Numbered from the stretch's first letter, positions 8,355 through 16,826 are shown. The stretch is 59,485 nucleotides of DNA from Acidobacteriota bacterium (GCA_022616615.1 JAKEER010000114.1:1-59485); one strand, 5' to 3'. Made by a program: numbers and translations. The notes: generated by a model from the sequence alone, not told the origin.

Positions 8355-9611
8355 TCACACTGCCGGCGGCTGAACCTCGCGCAGCCGCCGCTCAAGAAAT
8401 CGGCGCTCGCTCTCATTGGTGGCCAATGCCAACGCTCGCGCGTAGCTCCTCGCCGCTTCAGCAGAGGAGCCGACACGGCGCAGCAGATCGGCGCGCGCAG
8501 CATGCAGCAGGTGATAGCCGTCGAGATCGCCAGTAGCGGCGAGCGCATCGATGAGCGCCAGCGCCGCCTGAGGGCCGTCCACCATCGCGACTGCGACCGC
8601 GCGGTTCAGCGACACAACGGGAGAGGGCTGCAGGCGTTCGAGAAGATTGTAGAGCCGGACGATCTGTGGCCAGTCCGTGTCTTCGGCACGGGCTGCCTGG
8701 CAATGCAGGGCCGCGATCGCCGCCTGCAGCGTGAAGGGACCGGGTTCGCCGCGAAGCGCCTCCCCGACCAGCGGCAGGGCTTCGGCGATCTGCTGTTGAT
8801 CCCAGCGGCTGCGATCCTGCTCTTCAAGGAGAACCAAATCGCCCGCCTCGTCGAGACGGGCCTCACGCCGTGAATCGTGAAGCAGCATGAGAGCGACCAG
8901 ACCCGTCGCTTCTGTTGGCGGTTGCGGCGCCATCAACATCCTCACCAGGCGACCAAGACGGATGGCCTCGCCGCAGAGATCAGCCCTGACCAGCCGCTCG
9001 CCTCGAGTCGCCGCGTATCCTTCGTTAAAGACGAGATAGATCACCGTCAGCACCGCGTCCAGCCGCGCTGGCATATCGTTGGTGTCGGGCACCGTATAGG
9101 GAATGCCCGCGTCGCGAATCTTCCGCTTCGCGCGCACCAGCCGTTGCGCCATCGACGCGGTAGGCACGAGAAACGCGCGCGCGATCTCGTCCGTCTCGAG
9201 GCCGCCCAGCATCCGGAGCGTTAGCGGAACCTGAGCCTCGAACGCAAGCGCTGGGTGGCAGCAGGTAAAGATCAACCGAAGGCGATCATCCGGGATTTCG
9301 CTGGTGTCGTAATCCGGCTCTTCGATGGTCGGGATCAACCCGGATGCGGCGTATAATTCAAGTTTTTCCTCGAACCGCGTCCGGCGCCGGATGCGGTCAA
9401 GGGCCTTATGCCGAGCTGTCTGGATGATCCATGCGCGTGGGAAGTCAGGGACGCCGGAGACCCGCCACTGGTCCACAGCGGCGGCAAAGGCTTCCTGCGC
9501 CGCCTCTTCGGCCACATCGAAGTCGCCGATGAGCCGAATCAAGGTGGCGACGATCCTGCCCCAGTCGGAGCGATAAACCGTGTCAATAGCGACGCTTGCG
9601 TCCGCGAGCAT
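8355..9611 (-). CDS. ECF42-type RNA polymerase sigma factor with C-terminal extension
   Basis: 418 residues from ATG 9611. A TTG six bases earlier is in frame, but the relic copies at 10975 and 16826 also begin MLPD, supporting ATG 9611. Sigma region 2 spans about residues 8-75 (TLIRLIGDFDVAEEAAQEAF, then WIIQTARHKALDRIRRR). Region 4 spans about 115-170 (LTLRMLGGLETDEIARAFLV, then MAQRLVRAKRKIRDAG). A long helical C-terminal half follows (NEGYAATRGERLVRADL, then VSLNRAVAVAM and TPR-like helices), which is the diagnostic extension of the ECF42 / SigJ-like group. That group is known to be genetically linked to DGPF/YCII proteins, exactly as here (divergent gene at 9688). No anti-sigma gene is present, so the C-terminal extension probably regulates activity. 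Confidence 0.93.
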   Translation of the reverse strand: MLADASVAIDTVYRSDWGRIVATLIRLIGDFDVAEEAAQEAFAAAVDQWRVSGVPDFPRAWIIQTARHKALDRIRRRTRFEEKLELYAASGLIPTIEEPDYDTSEIPDDRLRLIFTCCHPALAFEAQVPLTLRMLGGLETDEIARAFLVPTASMAQRLVRAKRKIRDAGIPYTVPDTNDMPARLDAVLTVIYLVFNEGYAATRGERLVRADLCGEAIRLGRLVRMLMAPQPPTEATGLVALMLLHDSRREARLDEAGDLVLLEEQDRSRWDQQQIAEALPLVGEALRGEPGPFTLQAAIAALHCQAARAEDTDWPQIVRLYNLLERLQPSPVVSLNRAVAVAMVDGPQAALALIDALAATGDLDGYHLLHAARADLLRRVGSSAEAARSYARALALATNESERRFLERRLREVQPPAV

Positions 9612-9639
9612 ACCCAACTATAAATAATTTCCGGCTGAG

Positions 9640-9666
9640 TGTCGATTCGGGCCCTCGCTGTTCGAC
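9640..9666 (+). promoter_or_regulatory. Putative ECF42 promoter, copy 1
   Basis: TGTCGA (9640-9645), 15-base spacer, TTCGAC (9661-9666), 21 bases before the ATG of the YCII gene at 9688. Repeated with the same spacing at 11007-11033 and 12002-12028. The published ECF42 target motif, as I recall it, also has TGTCGA in the -35. The site is nearly self-complementary (GTCGAA...TCGACA on the other strand), so it could also serve the divergent sigma gene. Confidence 0.6.
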
Positions 9667-9687
9667 CTACTGAGGGAGGCCAAACAA

Positions 9688-10044
9688 ATGAGATATATGT
9701 TGCTGATTTACCTGGACGAGCAGGCCTTGGGCGAAACCGAGCGGCAGGAGTGTTACGTGGAGTCCGCGCAGCTCGCGCAGGAGATCCATGCGAGCGGGCA
9801 ATATCTGGCCGCTGCCCCGCTGCACCCAACGTCGACAGCGACCAGTATCCGGGTGCGCGACGGCAAACGGCTCGTGACCGATGGGCCGTTCGCGGAGACG
9901 CGCGAACAGCTGGGCGGCTACTTCCTCATCGAGGCACAGAATCTCGACGAGGCGATGGGCATTGCCTCTCGGATTCCAATGGCACGCAAGGGTACCGTCG
10001 AAATCCGGCCGGTGATCGAGGTCGCGGGCCTGCCGACGGGTTAG
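9688..10044 (+). CDS. YCII/DGPF-domain protein 1
   Basis: 118 residues, start supported by GAGGGAGG. The fold is the small ferredoxin-like YCII domain: MRYMLLIYLDE first strand, then AAPLHPTSTATSIRVRDGK, the eponymous TDGPFAETREQLGGYFLIE (about 70-88) and the final EIRPVIEVAGLP strand. Proteins of this group are established genomic partners of ECF42 sigma factors; their biochemical role is unknown. It sits divergent from the intact ECF42 gene with the motif TGTCGA-N15-TTCGAC between, so it is the likely primary target. Its closest relative in the window is the gene at 11054. Confidence 0.93.
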   Translation: MRYMLLIYLDEQALGETERQECYVESAQLAQEIHASGQYLAAAPLHPTSTATSIRVRDGKRLVTDGPFAETREQLGGYFLIEAQNLDEAMGIASRIPMARKGTVEIRPVIEVAGLPTG

Positions 10045-10185
10045 TGTCTGCCGCTCGCCGAATGGTGAAATCCTGAGAGTATCCTGCCGCAGAAAGCGTT
10101 GCTACGCCCAATGCAAAGAATCGGCTGGAACGAATCCTTCGACAAGCATGCCGAAAGCCTAAAATGATAATGAGAGGATGATGCC

Positions 10186-10596
10186 ATGAAGAAAGTCACA
10201 TCAAGCGACGGCAAGAGGAGCGCACGAGCAGAGACTGTAGACGACTACCTCGCGGCGATCCCGGAAGATGCGCGGGCCGCGCTCGCAAAGCTTCGCAAGA
10301 CGATCCAGGCCGCCGCGCCCAAGGCTACTGAGGTCATCAGCTACCAGATCCCAACCTTCAAACATCAAGGAATGCTGGTGGCCTTCGCGGCTTTCGAGGG
10401 CCACTGCGGTTTCTACATCATGAGCCCGAAGGTGTTGCGTGCGCACGCCGCCGAGCTCAAGGACTACGAGCTCAACAAGGCCTCCATCCGCTTTCCGGCC
10501 AGCAAGCCGCTTCCTGCCACGCTCGTGACGAAGCTCGTCAAGGCGCGTGTCGCGGAGAACGAGGCCAGGCATGGAAAAAGGGATAAATCCAGCTAG
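10186..10596 (+). CDS. DUF1801 family protein
   Basis: 136 residues with the DUF1801 (YdhG-like, 'iron chaperone' fold) pattern: TVDDYLAAIPEDARAALAKL helix, KATEVISYQIPTFKHQGML core with the conserved YQIPTF, then HCGFYIMSPK and IRFPASKPLP. The N-terminal 15 residues are a basic tail. Family function is not settled. It is 140 bases after the YCII gene and on the same strand, so may be co-transcribed; no TGTCGA motif directly precedes it. Confidence 0.88.
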   Translation: MKKVTSSDGKRSARAETVDDYLAAIPEDARAALAKLRKTIQAAAPKATEVISYQIPTFKHQGMLVAFAAFEGHCGFYIMSPKVLRAHAAELKDYELNKASIRFPASKPLPATLVTKLVKARVAENEARHGKRDKSS

Positions 10597-10858
10597 TTGC
10601 AACTGATTGGGCTTAGGCACGTTTGCTTCCCACACCTATCGATTCGAGACTGCTCGGGCCATGAAGCGCTCGTTACGCTGACGATCCTCAAGATGGGGAT
10701 GGATTCAGGAGCGGCCGGAGCCCTGGGCCGTTGCGCCGAGTACCTCGGATCGATGCATGAACCGGATGACTACCTCCAGCAACATCAAACCCATCAAAAG
10801 ATACTTGGAAGCCCAAGGAGAAAAACACGGGTTGGACGTCCTGCGCCTCGTGGTGGCT

Positions 10859-10975
10859 GACGACTTCGGCCACCGCGAACTCACCGATAAACCAAATCAG
10901 AGTGGCGACTCTGCTGGCCCAATCGGAGCGATAAACTGTGTCATATTGCACAGCCACGGTTGCGTCCGGCAGCAT
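10859..10975 (-). pseudogene. N-terminal relic of a second ECF42 sigma factor
   Basis: From ATG 10975 the minus strand reads MLPDATVAVQYDTVYRSDW followed by ATLIWFIGEFAVAEVV, clearly homologous to the first 40 residues of the intact sigma factor (MLADASVAIDTVYRSDW and ATLIRLIGDFDVAEEA). Similarity ends near 10859. The upstream intergenic DNA (10976-11053) is also homologous to 9612-9687, so a whole divergent sigma/YCII module was duplicated and the second sigma gene then lost all but its 5' end. The rest of 10597-10858 shows no gene. Confidence 0.85.
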
Positions 10976-11006
10976 ATACAAGCGCCTAAATAATTTTCTG
11001 GCGGAG

Positions 11007-11033
11007 TGTCGATTCGCGCACTCGCTGTTCGAC
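11007..11033 (+). promoter_or_regulatory. Putative ECF42 promoter, copy 2
   Basis: TGTCGA (11007-11012), N15, TTCGAC (11028-11033), 20 bases upstream of the YCII ATG at 11054. The flanks are also conserved with copy 1 (TGTCGATTCG and CTCGCTGTTCGAC). Confidence 0.6.
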
Positions 11034-11053
11034 TTACTGACGGAGCTGAACAC

Positions 11054-11419
11054 ATGAAATACATGTTGCTGGTTCATCACGACGAAGAATCCTTCCGCAA
11101 GCGCGCCGAGACGGAGCGGCAGGGCATGCTTCAGGAGTCTGTGCAACTCGCGCAACAGCTTCACGCGAGCGGGCACTATCTTGGCGCCGCGCCGTTGCAC
11201 CCGACTTCAGAAACGACCTGCGTTCGGGTTCGCGACGGTAAACCGATTGTGACTGATGGGCCGTTCGCGGAGACGCGCGAACAGCTGGGCGGCTACTTCC
11301 TTATCGAGGCCAAGAATCTCGACGAGGCGATCGGCATCGCCGCACGGATTCCGGGAGCGCGGATCGGCACCGTCGAAATCCGGCTGGTGACGGAGGTTGC
11401 CGGCCTGCCGGGAGAGTAG
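11054..11419 (+). CDS. YCII/DGPF-domain protein 2
   Basis: 121 residues starting MKYMLLVHHDEESF; an in-frame ATG at 11006 would read through the putative promoter and is rejected. TDGPFAETREQLGGYFLIE is intact. It is closely similar to the protein at 9688 over its whole length (shared AAPLHPTS, RVRDGK, DEAIGIAARIP), consistent with tandem duplication. Divergent from the ECF42 relic at 10859-10975, as copy 1 is divergent from the intact sigma factor. Confidence 0.92.
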   Translation: MKYMLLVHHDEESFRKRAETERQGMLQESVQLAQQLHASGHYLGAAPLHPTSETTCVRVRDGKPIVTDGPFAETREQLGGYFLIEAKNLDEAIGIAARIPGARIGTVEIRLVTEVAGLPGE

Positions 11420-11507
11420 CGTCCGTAGCGGGTGGACTTTGGGCGAGGGATACCGAGCTCCAAAAGCAAGGATAGCAAGAAGACAACCTAAGACAGGAGG
11501 CACGACG

Positions 11508-11933
11508 ATGCGATTCATGGTGCTGGTTAAAGCGGACAAGAACACAGAGGCAGGCGCTCTTCCGGACGAGAAGCTCCTGACGGAGATGGGGAAGTACAAC
11601 GAAGAGCTGGTGAAAGCCGGCGTGTTGCTCGCGGGCGAGGGACTCCATCCGAGCTCGAAAGGCGCGCGCGTCCGGTTCTCGGGAGCGAAGCGGACCGTGA
11701 TCGACGGGCCCTTCGCCGAGACGAAGGAGCTGATCGCAGGATTCTGGCTGTGGAAAGTGAATTCGAAGGAAGAGGCGATCGAATGGGTCAAGCGCTGCCC
11801 CAATCCCACCGGCACGGAGGCCGAGATCGAGATTCGACAGGTGTTCGAGGCGGAGGACTTCGGTCCCGCGTTCACCCCCGACCTCAGGGAGCAGGAGGAG
11901 CGCCTGCGCGCGCAACTGGAGGCGAAGAAGTAG
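11508..11933 (+). CDS. YCII/DGPF-domain protein 3
   Basis: 141 residues starting MRFMVLVKADKNTEAG, with AGGAGG 8 bases upstream. It belongs to a different DGPF subgroup from copies 1 and 2 (KAGVLLAGEGLHPSSKGARV, IDGPFAETKELIAGFWLW, CPNPTG, EIEIRQVFEAEDFGP) and carries a charged, helical C-terminal tail (LREQEERLRAQLEAKK). It lies 88 bases after copy 2 and is probably in the same transcription unit. Nearest relative in the window is the protein at 13341. Confidence 0.92.
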   Translation: MRFMVLVKADKNTEAGALPDEKLLTEMGKYNEELVKAGVLLAGEGLHPSSKGARVRFSGAKRTVIDGPFAETKELIAGFWLWKVNSKEEAIEWVKRCPNPTGTEAEIEIRQVFEAEDFGPAFTPDLREQEERLRAQLEAKK

Positions 11934-12001
11934 TGGGGCCGGAGTCGGGCATCCAGGAGGCCCCATTCTGCCTGACTCTGGGCGAAAAAAGTCACTCAAC
12001 G

Positions 12002-12028
12002 TGTCGATTTCGCGGGGTCTCGTTCAAC
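12002..12028 (+). promoter_or_regulatory. Putative ECF42 promoter, copy 3
   Basis: TGTCGA (12002-12007), N15, TTCAAC (12023-12028). Same spacing as the two strong copies; one base of the downstream element differs. It lies 173 bases before the VOC gene at 12202 with a degenerate repeat between, so it may initiate a long-leader transcript or be a displaced site. Confidence 0.4.
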
Positions 12029-12090
12029 TATGTGGTAGAGCGTGGGTCGAACATCGGTCCGCCAAAATGCAGCGCACTCTACGCATTGTT

Positions 12091-12160
12091 GTCGTTCCCG
12101 CGAAAGAATGTCATCCCGGCGGATAGTAAGCCGGGAAAAGCCGGCGGCGGGAATCCAGAC
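12091..12160. repeat. Degenerate ATTCCCGC-type element
   Basis: GTTCCCGCGAAAG, TCATCCCGGCGGATAGTAAG and GGCGGCGGGAATCCAG are eroded arms of the dispersed inverted-repeat family seen intact at 2544 and 22027. Confidence 0.6.
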
Positions 12161-12201
12161 TTTCCGTGCTCGCAGCCCTAAACCAAAAAAGAGGAGAAAA
12201 C

Positions 12202-12609
12202 ATGGCGACCAAAATTTTTGTGAATCTACCCGTAAAAAACCTCAATAAATCCGTGGAGTTCTTTACCAAACTGGGCTTCAATTTTAATCCCCAATTTACT
12301 GACGAGACCGCCACTTGCATGATTGTGGCCGAAGACATTTTCGTCATGCTATTGACCGAAACCAAGTTCAAGACTTTTACTCCCAACGAAATTTGCGATG
12401 CGACCAAAAGCACGGAAGTGCTTGTGTGTTTATCTTCCGAGAGCCGAAAGAAAGTCGATGAAATGGTCCGCAAGGCCGTCGCCGCCGGCGGAAAAACTTA
12501 CAATGAACCGCAAGACCACGGTTTTATGTATGGACATGGGTTTCAGGACTTAGATGGCCACATTTGGGAAATCATCTGCATGGATCCCAGCGCAGCAAAG
12601 CAAGGTTGA
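12202..12609 (+). CDS. VOC-family (glyoxalase-like) protein 1
   Basis: 135 residues starting MATKIFVNLPVKNLNKSVEF; GAGGAG precedes the ATG. Vicinal-oxygen-chelate fold with paired beta-alpha-beta-beta-beta units: KIFVNLPVKNL, MIVAEDIFVMLLTE, EVLVCLSSES and the closing DLDGHIWEIICMD. Potential metal ligands include the H in GHIWE and that Glu. The codon usage is visibly richer in A/T (AAA, AAT, TTT) than the adjacent YCII genes, suggesting separate recent acquisition. Substrate unknown. Confidence 0.9.
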   Translation: MATKIFVNLPVKNLNKSVEFFTKLGFNFNPQFTDETATCMIVAEDIFVMLLTETKFKTFTPNEICDATKSTEVLVCLSSESRKKVDEMVRKAVAAGGKTYNEPQDHGFMYGHGFQDLDGHIWEIICMDPSAAKQG

Positions 12610-12737
12610 CGCCGGAATGACACAGTGCGGGTTCCCTTAAAGATGGCACGAGTATGCGTTTCATGGGGTGTATCATAAGGTCACAATGCCCCAGCTAATC
12701 GACCCTGCAGAAAAAAAATAACTGAGAGGAGGCTTAT

Positions 12738-13211
12738 ATGCAAAAGATTACTCCGTTTTTGTGGTTCGATACCCAAGCCGAGGAAGCAGCAAATTTTTAC
12801 GTCTCGATTTTCAAAAACTCGAAGATCGTGACGATTACTCGCTATGGAGAAGCAGGGCCTGGGCCGAAGGGAACGATAATGACCGCGACATTTCAACTCG
12901 ATGGACAAGAATTCATAGCGTTAAACGCTGGGCCCCAATTCAAATTCACTGAGGCCATATCGTTCTCCGTGGACTGCAAAACGCAGCAAGAAGCAGACCA
13001 GTTTTGGGAAAAGCTCTCTGGAGGTGGAGAAGAAGGGCCATGCGGCTGGCTGAAAGACAAATATGGTTTGTCGTGGCAGATCATCCCCACTATCTTGGGC
13101 GAGATGCTGAATGACCCCGATCCTCAGAAATCGAAAAGAGTCATGGAAGCCATGCTTAAAATGAAGAAGATTGACATAGAAACTCTAAAGCAAGCGTATG
13201 CGCAACGATAA
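12738..13211 (+). CDS. PhnB-like VOC protein (3-demethylubiquinone-methyltransferase fold)
   Basis: 157 residues, start preceded by GAGAGGAGG. Contains the PhnB-like signature [20 protein letters not shown], then [15 protein letters not shown], the [11 protein letters not shown] strand, [16 protein letters not shown] and the C-terminal [19 protein letters not shown] helix. Despite database names, this family is not a proven methyltransferase. Like the preceding VOC gene it is relatively A/T-rich in codon choice. Such genes often accompany ECF42/YCII loci. Confidence 0.92.
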   Translation: MQKITPFLWFDTQAEEAANFYVSIFKNSKIVTITRYGEAGPGPKGTIMTATFQLDGQEFIALNAGPQFKFTEAISFSVDCKTQQEADQFWEKLSGGGEEGPCGWLKDKYGLSWQIIPTILGEMLNDPDPQKSKRVMEAMLKMKKIDIETLKQAYAQR

Positions 13212-13340
13212 TCCAGCACAGGCCTCAAAAGGCTCGATCTCGTTGAGCTCCAGACTCCCATGGAAACGGGCGTCAATGAATCGTATGAGCGTCTTGACGA
13301 ACTGTTGGAAAGAAGCCGAAAACAGTAAGGAGACACGACA

Positions 13341-13724
13341 ATGCGATACATGATGATGATCAAGGCCACCAAGGACTACGAGGCCGGCATTCCCCTGAGC
13401 CCGGAGCTGATGGCCGGGATGGGGAAGCTGACGGAGGAGATGATGAAGGCCGGGGTGTTGCTCGCGTCCGACGGGCTCCAACCGAGTTCGAAGGGCACAC
13501 GCATCAAGTACTCCAGCGGGAAGCGCACCGTGATCGATGGACCCTTCGCTGAGACGAAGGAGCTGATCGGCGGCTACGCGATCCTCCAGGCGAAGTCGAA
13601 GGAAGAGGCGATCGAATTGGCCAACCGCGTCGTGGAGGTCCACGTCAAAGCGGGTATCCCGGAATTCGAGATGGAGATTCGTCCGCTGTTCGATCCGGCG
13701 GACTTCGGTCCCGCGAAGCTGTAG
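13341..13724 (+). CDS. YCII/DGPF-domain protein 4
   Basis: 127 residues starting MRYMMMIKATKDYEAG, preceded by AAGGAG. IDGPFAETKELIGGYAILQ is intact and the tail ends FDPADFGPAKL. Same subgroup as the protein at 11508. The start is compatible with the whole family (all begin M-R/K-Y/F-M). It follows the PhnB-like gene by 129 bases and has no TGTCGA motif immediately upstream. Confidence 0.92.
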   Translation: MRYMMMIKATKDYEAGIPLSPELMAGMGKLTEEMMKAGVLLASDGLQPSSKGTRIKYSSGKRTVIDGPFAETKELIGGYAILQAKSKEEAIELANRVVEVHVKAGIPEFEMEIRPLFDPADFGPAKL

Positions 13725-13795
13725 TCGTAGCATCAGCCGAGCGAGACCGCCGGACGATTGTTCCCGAACCTGAAACCATATCTTAGGAGAACCCC

Positions 13796-14287
13796 ATGAC
13801 TATCTTTGGCAAACGTCTATCTGAGTATGTTGCCTTTTCCAAACCGTTTCTCGGTTTGATTCTGGTGGTCGGGATTGCCCGGCTGGCGCTGTCTTTGGGT
13901 GGCGTTCCGAATTCGACCGCGAAGTGGCTCAGCATCACAGCTGTGATTTGGATCGGAGTCTTGTACTTCTCGATCCGAGTCCACACCAGCGGTTTCGGCA
14001 GCTATAAACACCTCCTCCCGATCTTCGTCCTCCAGAGCTTGGCGGCACAGGCGGTCATCGTTCCGGCAATCGTCTTAGCGATCTTCACTGGCCATGACAA
14101 TATCTTCAGCGTGCCAGAGTACAGCTTCGGCAACGACGGTAAGACCTGGCTTCATGTGGGAGCCCATCTGGTACTGGGAACGACCATCGGACCCCTGGTG
14201 GGTTGGCTTGTTGGGTGCCTGATCATGTTTGCAACCAAGAAGCTGGTGACCAAAGGCAAGGACGCAAAAGCTGCGGCGCGTGCGTGA
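13796..14287 (+). CDS. Four-helix inner-membrane protein, unknown function
   Basis: 163 residues; AGGAG lies 7 bases before the ATG. Hydrophobic segments at about 16-34, 43-61, 75-97 and 125-147 predict four membrane helices, with a basic cytoplasmic C-terminus (TKKLVTKGKDAKAAARA). No known domain motif is visible. By position it belongs to the ECF42-associated block (73 bases after YCII 4). Confidence 0.8.
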   Translation: MTIFGKRLSEYVAFSKPFLGLILVVGIARLALSLGGVPNSTAKWLSITAVIWIGVLYFSIRVHTSGFGSYKHLLPIFVLQSLAAQAVIVPAIVLAIFTGHDNIFSVPEYSFGNDGKTWLHVGAHLVLGTTIGPLVGWLVGCLIMFATKKLVTKGKDAKAAARA

Positions 14288-14350
14288 GCCGGTAAATCTG
14301 CATTTGCACATATTAGTCCGAGCAGTGGTTGGAGGACACGACCTTTGCTT

Positions 14351-14399
14351 GTCCTCTCCCCTCGCCCCGCTCGGGGAGAGGGGATCGGGGGTGAGGGGC
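14351..14399. repeat. CCCTCTCCC...GGGAGAGG dispersed palindrome
   Basis: GTCCTCTCCCCTCGCCCCGC and CGGGGAGAGGGGATCGGGG are inverted partners; second copy of the element at 1217-1262. Located in the 218-base gap before the DUF1579 gene. Confidence 0.75.
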
Positions 14400-14505
14400 G
14401 CTGATTAGGGCCCCTCACAGTGTCCGGCTACTTCTGCATCTATTAATAGTTTAGCCTCCGTGTTCAAAAGCGCGGCGGCCTTTTACAATAGAAAAGGAGA
14501 CAGCG

Positions 14506-14988
14506 ATGAAGTTAGAACCCCAAAAAGAACACCAGTGGCTGCAGAAGCTTGTTGGAGAGTGGACCTACGAGACCGAGGCGACAATGGAGCCGGGCAAGCC
14601 GCCGGAGAAGTGCCGAGGGACGGAAAGCGTGCGTTCGTTCGGCGGCGTCTGGGTATTGTGCGAGGGACGGGGCGAGATGCCTGGCGGCGGAACCGCAACG
14701 ATGATGATCACGCTCGGTTACGATCCGGTGAAGAAGCGCTACGTGGGCACGTTTATCGGATCGATGATGACAAACCTGTGGGTTTACGAAGGTGAATTGG
14801 ATTCAGCAGGCAACCTGCTCACGCTGGATACCGAGGGCCCGAGCTTCACAGCCGAGGGGAAGATGGCGAAGTATAAGGATGTGATCGAGATCAAGAATGA
14901 CGACCATCGCGTCCTAAGTTCCAACGTTCTTGGCGACGACGGAACGTGGCACAGATTCATGACGGCAAACTACCGCCGGATGAAGTAG
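14506..14988 (+). CDS. DUF1579 family protein
   Basis: 160 residues, ATG preceded by AAAAGGAGACAGCG. DUF1579 pattern: EHQWLQKLVGEWTYETEA at the start, GTESVRSFGGVWVLCEGRG, MMITLGYDPVKKRYVGTFIG, LWVYEGELDSAGNLLTLDTE. Predicted lipocalin-like beta barrel in the cytoplasm (no signal peptide). Function is not established. Members commonly co-occur with YCII and VOC genes in stress-type clusters. Confidence 0.9.
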   Translation: MKLEPQKEHQWLQKLVGEWTYETEATMEPGKPPEKCRGTESVRSFGGVWVLCEGRGEMPGGGTATMMITLGYDPVKKRYVGTFIGSMMTNLWVYEGELDSAGNLLTLDTEGPSFTAEGKMAKYKDVIEIKNDDHRVLSSNVLGDDGTWHRFMTANYRRMK

Positions 14989-15091
14989 CTTGGAGCGTCG
15001 TTAAGTAACGTTTGAAAAATAATCTCGCGATTTAGTCTGGCTGCTCGCTCGTGGCGAGCGGCATCTCCAAAAACTCAAAAAGGAGTAAGGA

Positions 15092-16279
15092 ATGAGCAAA
15101 GTACGAGTACTGGTGGGTACACGGAAGGGCGCGTTCGTCCTGACATCGGACGGCAAGCGCGAGCAGTGGGATGTCAGTGGCCCCCACTTTGGGGGCTGGG
15201 AGATTTACCATCTAAAGGGCTCGCCTGCCCAGCCTAATCGGCTGTATGCGTCGCAGTCCAGCGGCTGGTTCGGGCAGATCATTCAGCGCTCAGAAGACGG
15301 CGGCAAAACATGGCACCAACCCGGAACACCCCCGGGCGAACCGGCCGCCACCCCAGACGGTACGCCCAAGGGCGACAGCAACAGGTTCGTTTACGACACA
15401 TCTCCCGAGACCGGCAAACCACTCACCACGCACCAGTGGTACGACGGCACGCAGCACCCTTGGGAGTTCAAACGAGTCTGGCATCTGGAACCATCGCCGA
15501 CCGATCCGGATACCGTTTACGCCGGGGTGGAAGACGCCGCCCTGTTTCGCTCGACCGACGGCGGCCAGACGTGGCAGGAACTGGCCGGACTGCGCGGTCA
15601 CGGCACAGGGCCTAAATGGCAGCCAGGCGCCGGTGGAATGTGCCTGCACACGATCCTTCTGGATCCGAGCAATCCCGGACGGATCTTCATCGCTATCTCG
15701 TCTGCGGGCGCCTTCCGGTCCGACGACGCTGGCAAGACATGGCGACCGATCAACCGTGGACTGAAGTCCGAATACATCCCCGACCCGAATGCCGAGGTCG
15801 GCCACTGCGTTCACCGCATTGCGATGCCCCGTTCGCGTCCGGACGTGCTGTTCATGCAGAAGCACTGGGACGTCATGCGCAGCGACGACGCCGGCGAGTC
15901 GTGGCAAGAGGTCAGCGGAAACTTGCCGAGCGACTTCGGGTTTCCGATCGACGTTCACGCGCACGAGCCGAACACCATCTACGTCGTCCCGATCAAGAGC
16001 GACTCGGAGCACTATCCACCCGACGGAAAGCTGCGCGTATACCGCAGCCGGACGGGTGGAAACGAGTGGGAGGCGCTCACGAAAGGTCTGCCGCAACGCG
16101 ACTGTTACGTCAACGTGTTGCGCGACGCGATGGCCGTTGACTCGCTCGATTCGTGCGGCGTATATTTCGGCACCACCGGCGGGCAGGTATACGCGTCGGC
16201 CGACGCCGGAGACAACTGGGCTCCCATTGTCCGAGATCTTCCGCCCGTGGTGTCCGTGGAGGTCCAGACGCTGCCATGA
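15092..16279 (+). CDS. BNR/Asp-box beta-propeller protein (sialidase-like fold)
   Basis: 395 residues, start preceded by AAAAAGGAG. Repeated Asp-box-type loops ([50 protein letters not shown]) mark a beta-propeller of about seven blades as in sialidase/VPS10-like proteins. There is no signal peptide, so it appears cytosolic, and the sialidase catalytic Arg triad is not evident; a binding or unknown enzymatic role is more likely than sialidase. The stop overlaps the next start by four bases (ATGA), so it is translationally coupled to the MoaD/ThiS-like gene. Confidence 0.92.
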   Translation: MSKVRVLVGTRKGAFVLTSDGKREQWDVSGPHFGGWEIYHLKGSPAQPNRLYASQSSGWFGQIIQRSEDGGKTWHQPGTPPGEPAATPDGTPKGDSNRFVYDTSPETGKPLTTHQWYDGTQHPWEFKRVWHLEPSPTDPDTVYAGVEDAALFRSTDGGQTWQELAGLRGHGTGPKWQPGAGGMCLHTILLDPSNPGRIFIAISSAGAFRSDDAGKTWRPINRGLKSEYIPDPNAEVGHCVHRIAMPRSRPDVLFMQKHWDVMRSDDAGESWQEVSGNLPSDFGFPIDVHAHEPNTIYVVPIKSDSEHYPPDGKLRVYRSRTGGNEWEALTKGLPQRDCYVNVLRDAMAVDSLDSCGVYFGTTGGQVYASADAGDNWAPIVRDLPPVVSVEVQTLP

Positions 16280-16572
16280 TCCGAGTCATACTCCCGGCAC
16301 ATCTGCGGACGCTGGCGCGCATTGACGGCGAGGTGGGGCTCGACGTCGAGGGCCCGGTCACGCAGCGCTCGGTCCTTGACGCGCTCGAGGTCCACTATCC
16401 GATGCTGCGCGGGACGATCCGCGACCACCTCACTCAACAACGTCGAGCGTTCGTGAGGTTCTTCGCCTGCGAGGAGGATATATCCCATGAGCCGCCAGAC
16501 GCCCCACTGCCCGACGCGGTCGCGTCGGGGGTGGAGCCCTTTTTCATCGTAGGCGCCATTGCCGGCGGCTAG
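16276..16572 (+). CDS. MoaD/ThiS-like beta-grasp protein with Gly-Gly C-terminus
   Basis: 98 residues, ATG overlapping the stop of the propeller gene. It starts [20 protein letters not shown], has the internal [20 protein letters not shown] helix, and ends FIVGAIAGG, with the free diglycine tail typical of ubiquitin-like sulfur carriers (ThiS, MoaD) and of related conjugation proteins. The tail would be adenylated and thiocarboxylated by an E1-like enzyme, none of which is encoded here. Pairing with a BNR propeller in one overlapping unit recurs in other genomes from general knowledge, but the partner reaction is unknown. Confidence 0.85.
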   Translation: MIRVILPAHLRTLARIDGEVGLDVEGPVTQRSVLDALEVHYPMLRGTIRDHLTQQRRAFVRFFACEEDISHEPPDAPLPDAVASGVEPFFIVGAIAGG

Positions 16573-16760
16573 GAAGTCGACAGAAAACGAGTGCACGATG
16601 CAACTAAGCGCTAGCCGCAAACCTGAAAAGATGTTTTCGAAGTTCAGCACTGTAGCTGCTGCCGATCCCAATGGTGCGTTGGAAAGCGCAACGCACCCTA
16701 CTGTGCCGGAGTCCCGGTTCGAGAAGCGCGAAGTACGTTTGGGACGAGAAAAATATTTCA

Positions 16761-16826
16761 GGCGACGATCCCGCTTCAATCTGAGCGATAGAGTCCGTCG
16801 ATAGCCGCGTTGCTGTCCGGGAGCAT
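16761..16826 (-). pseudogene. N-terminal relic of a third ECF42 sigma factor
   Basis: From ATG 16826 the minus strand reads MLPDSNAAIDGLYRSD, stop, SGIVA. It aligns codon-for-codon with MLADASVAIDTVYRSDWGRIVA of the intact factor; TGGGGC (Trp-Gly) has become TGAAGC (stop-Ser). Homology ends at about 16761. It is divergent from the VOC gene at 16968, repeating the layout at 9611/9688 and 10975/11054. The rest of the gap 16573-16967 holds no gene. Confidence 0.75.

Noticed and set aside
13228-13328. Open frame LVELQTPMETGVNESYERLD ending in stop before YCII 4
   Set aside because: Protein-like and perhaps a 3' gene relic, but too short and without recognised family.
15290-16096. Long open frame opposite the propeller gene
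   Set aside because: Antisense shadow without motifs or ribosome site.
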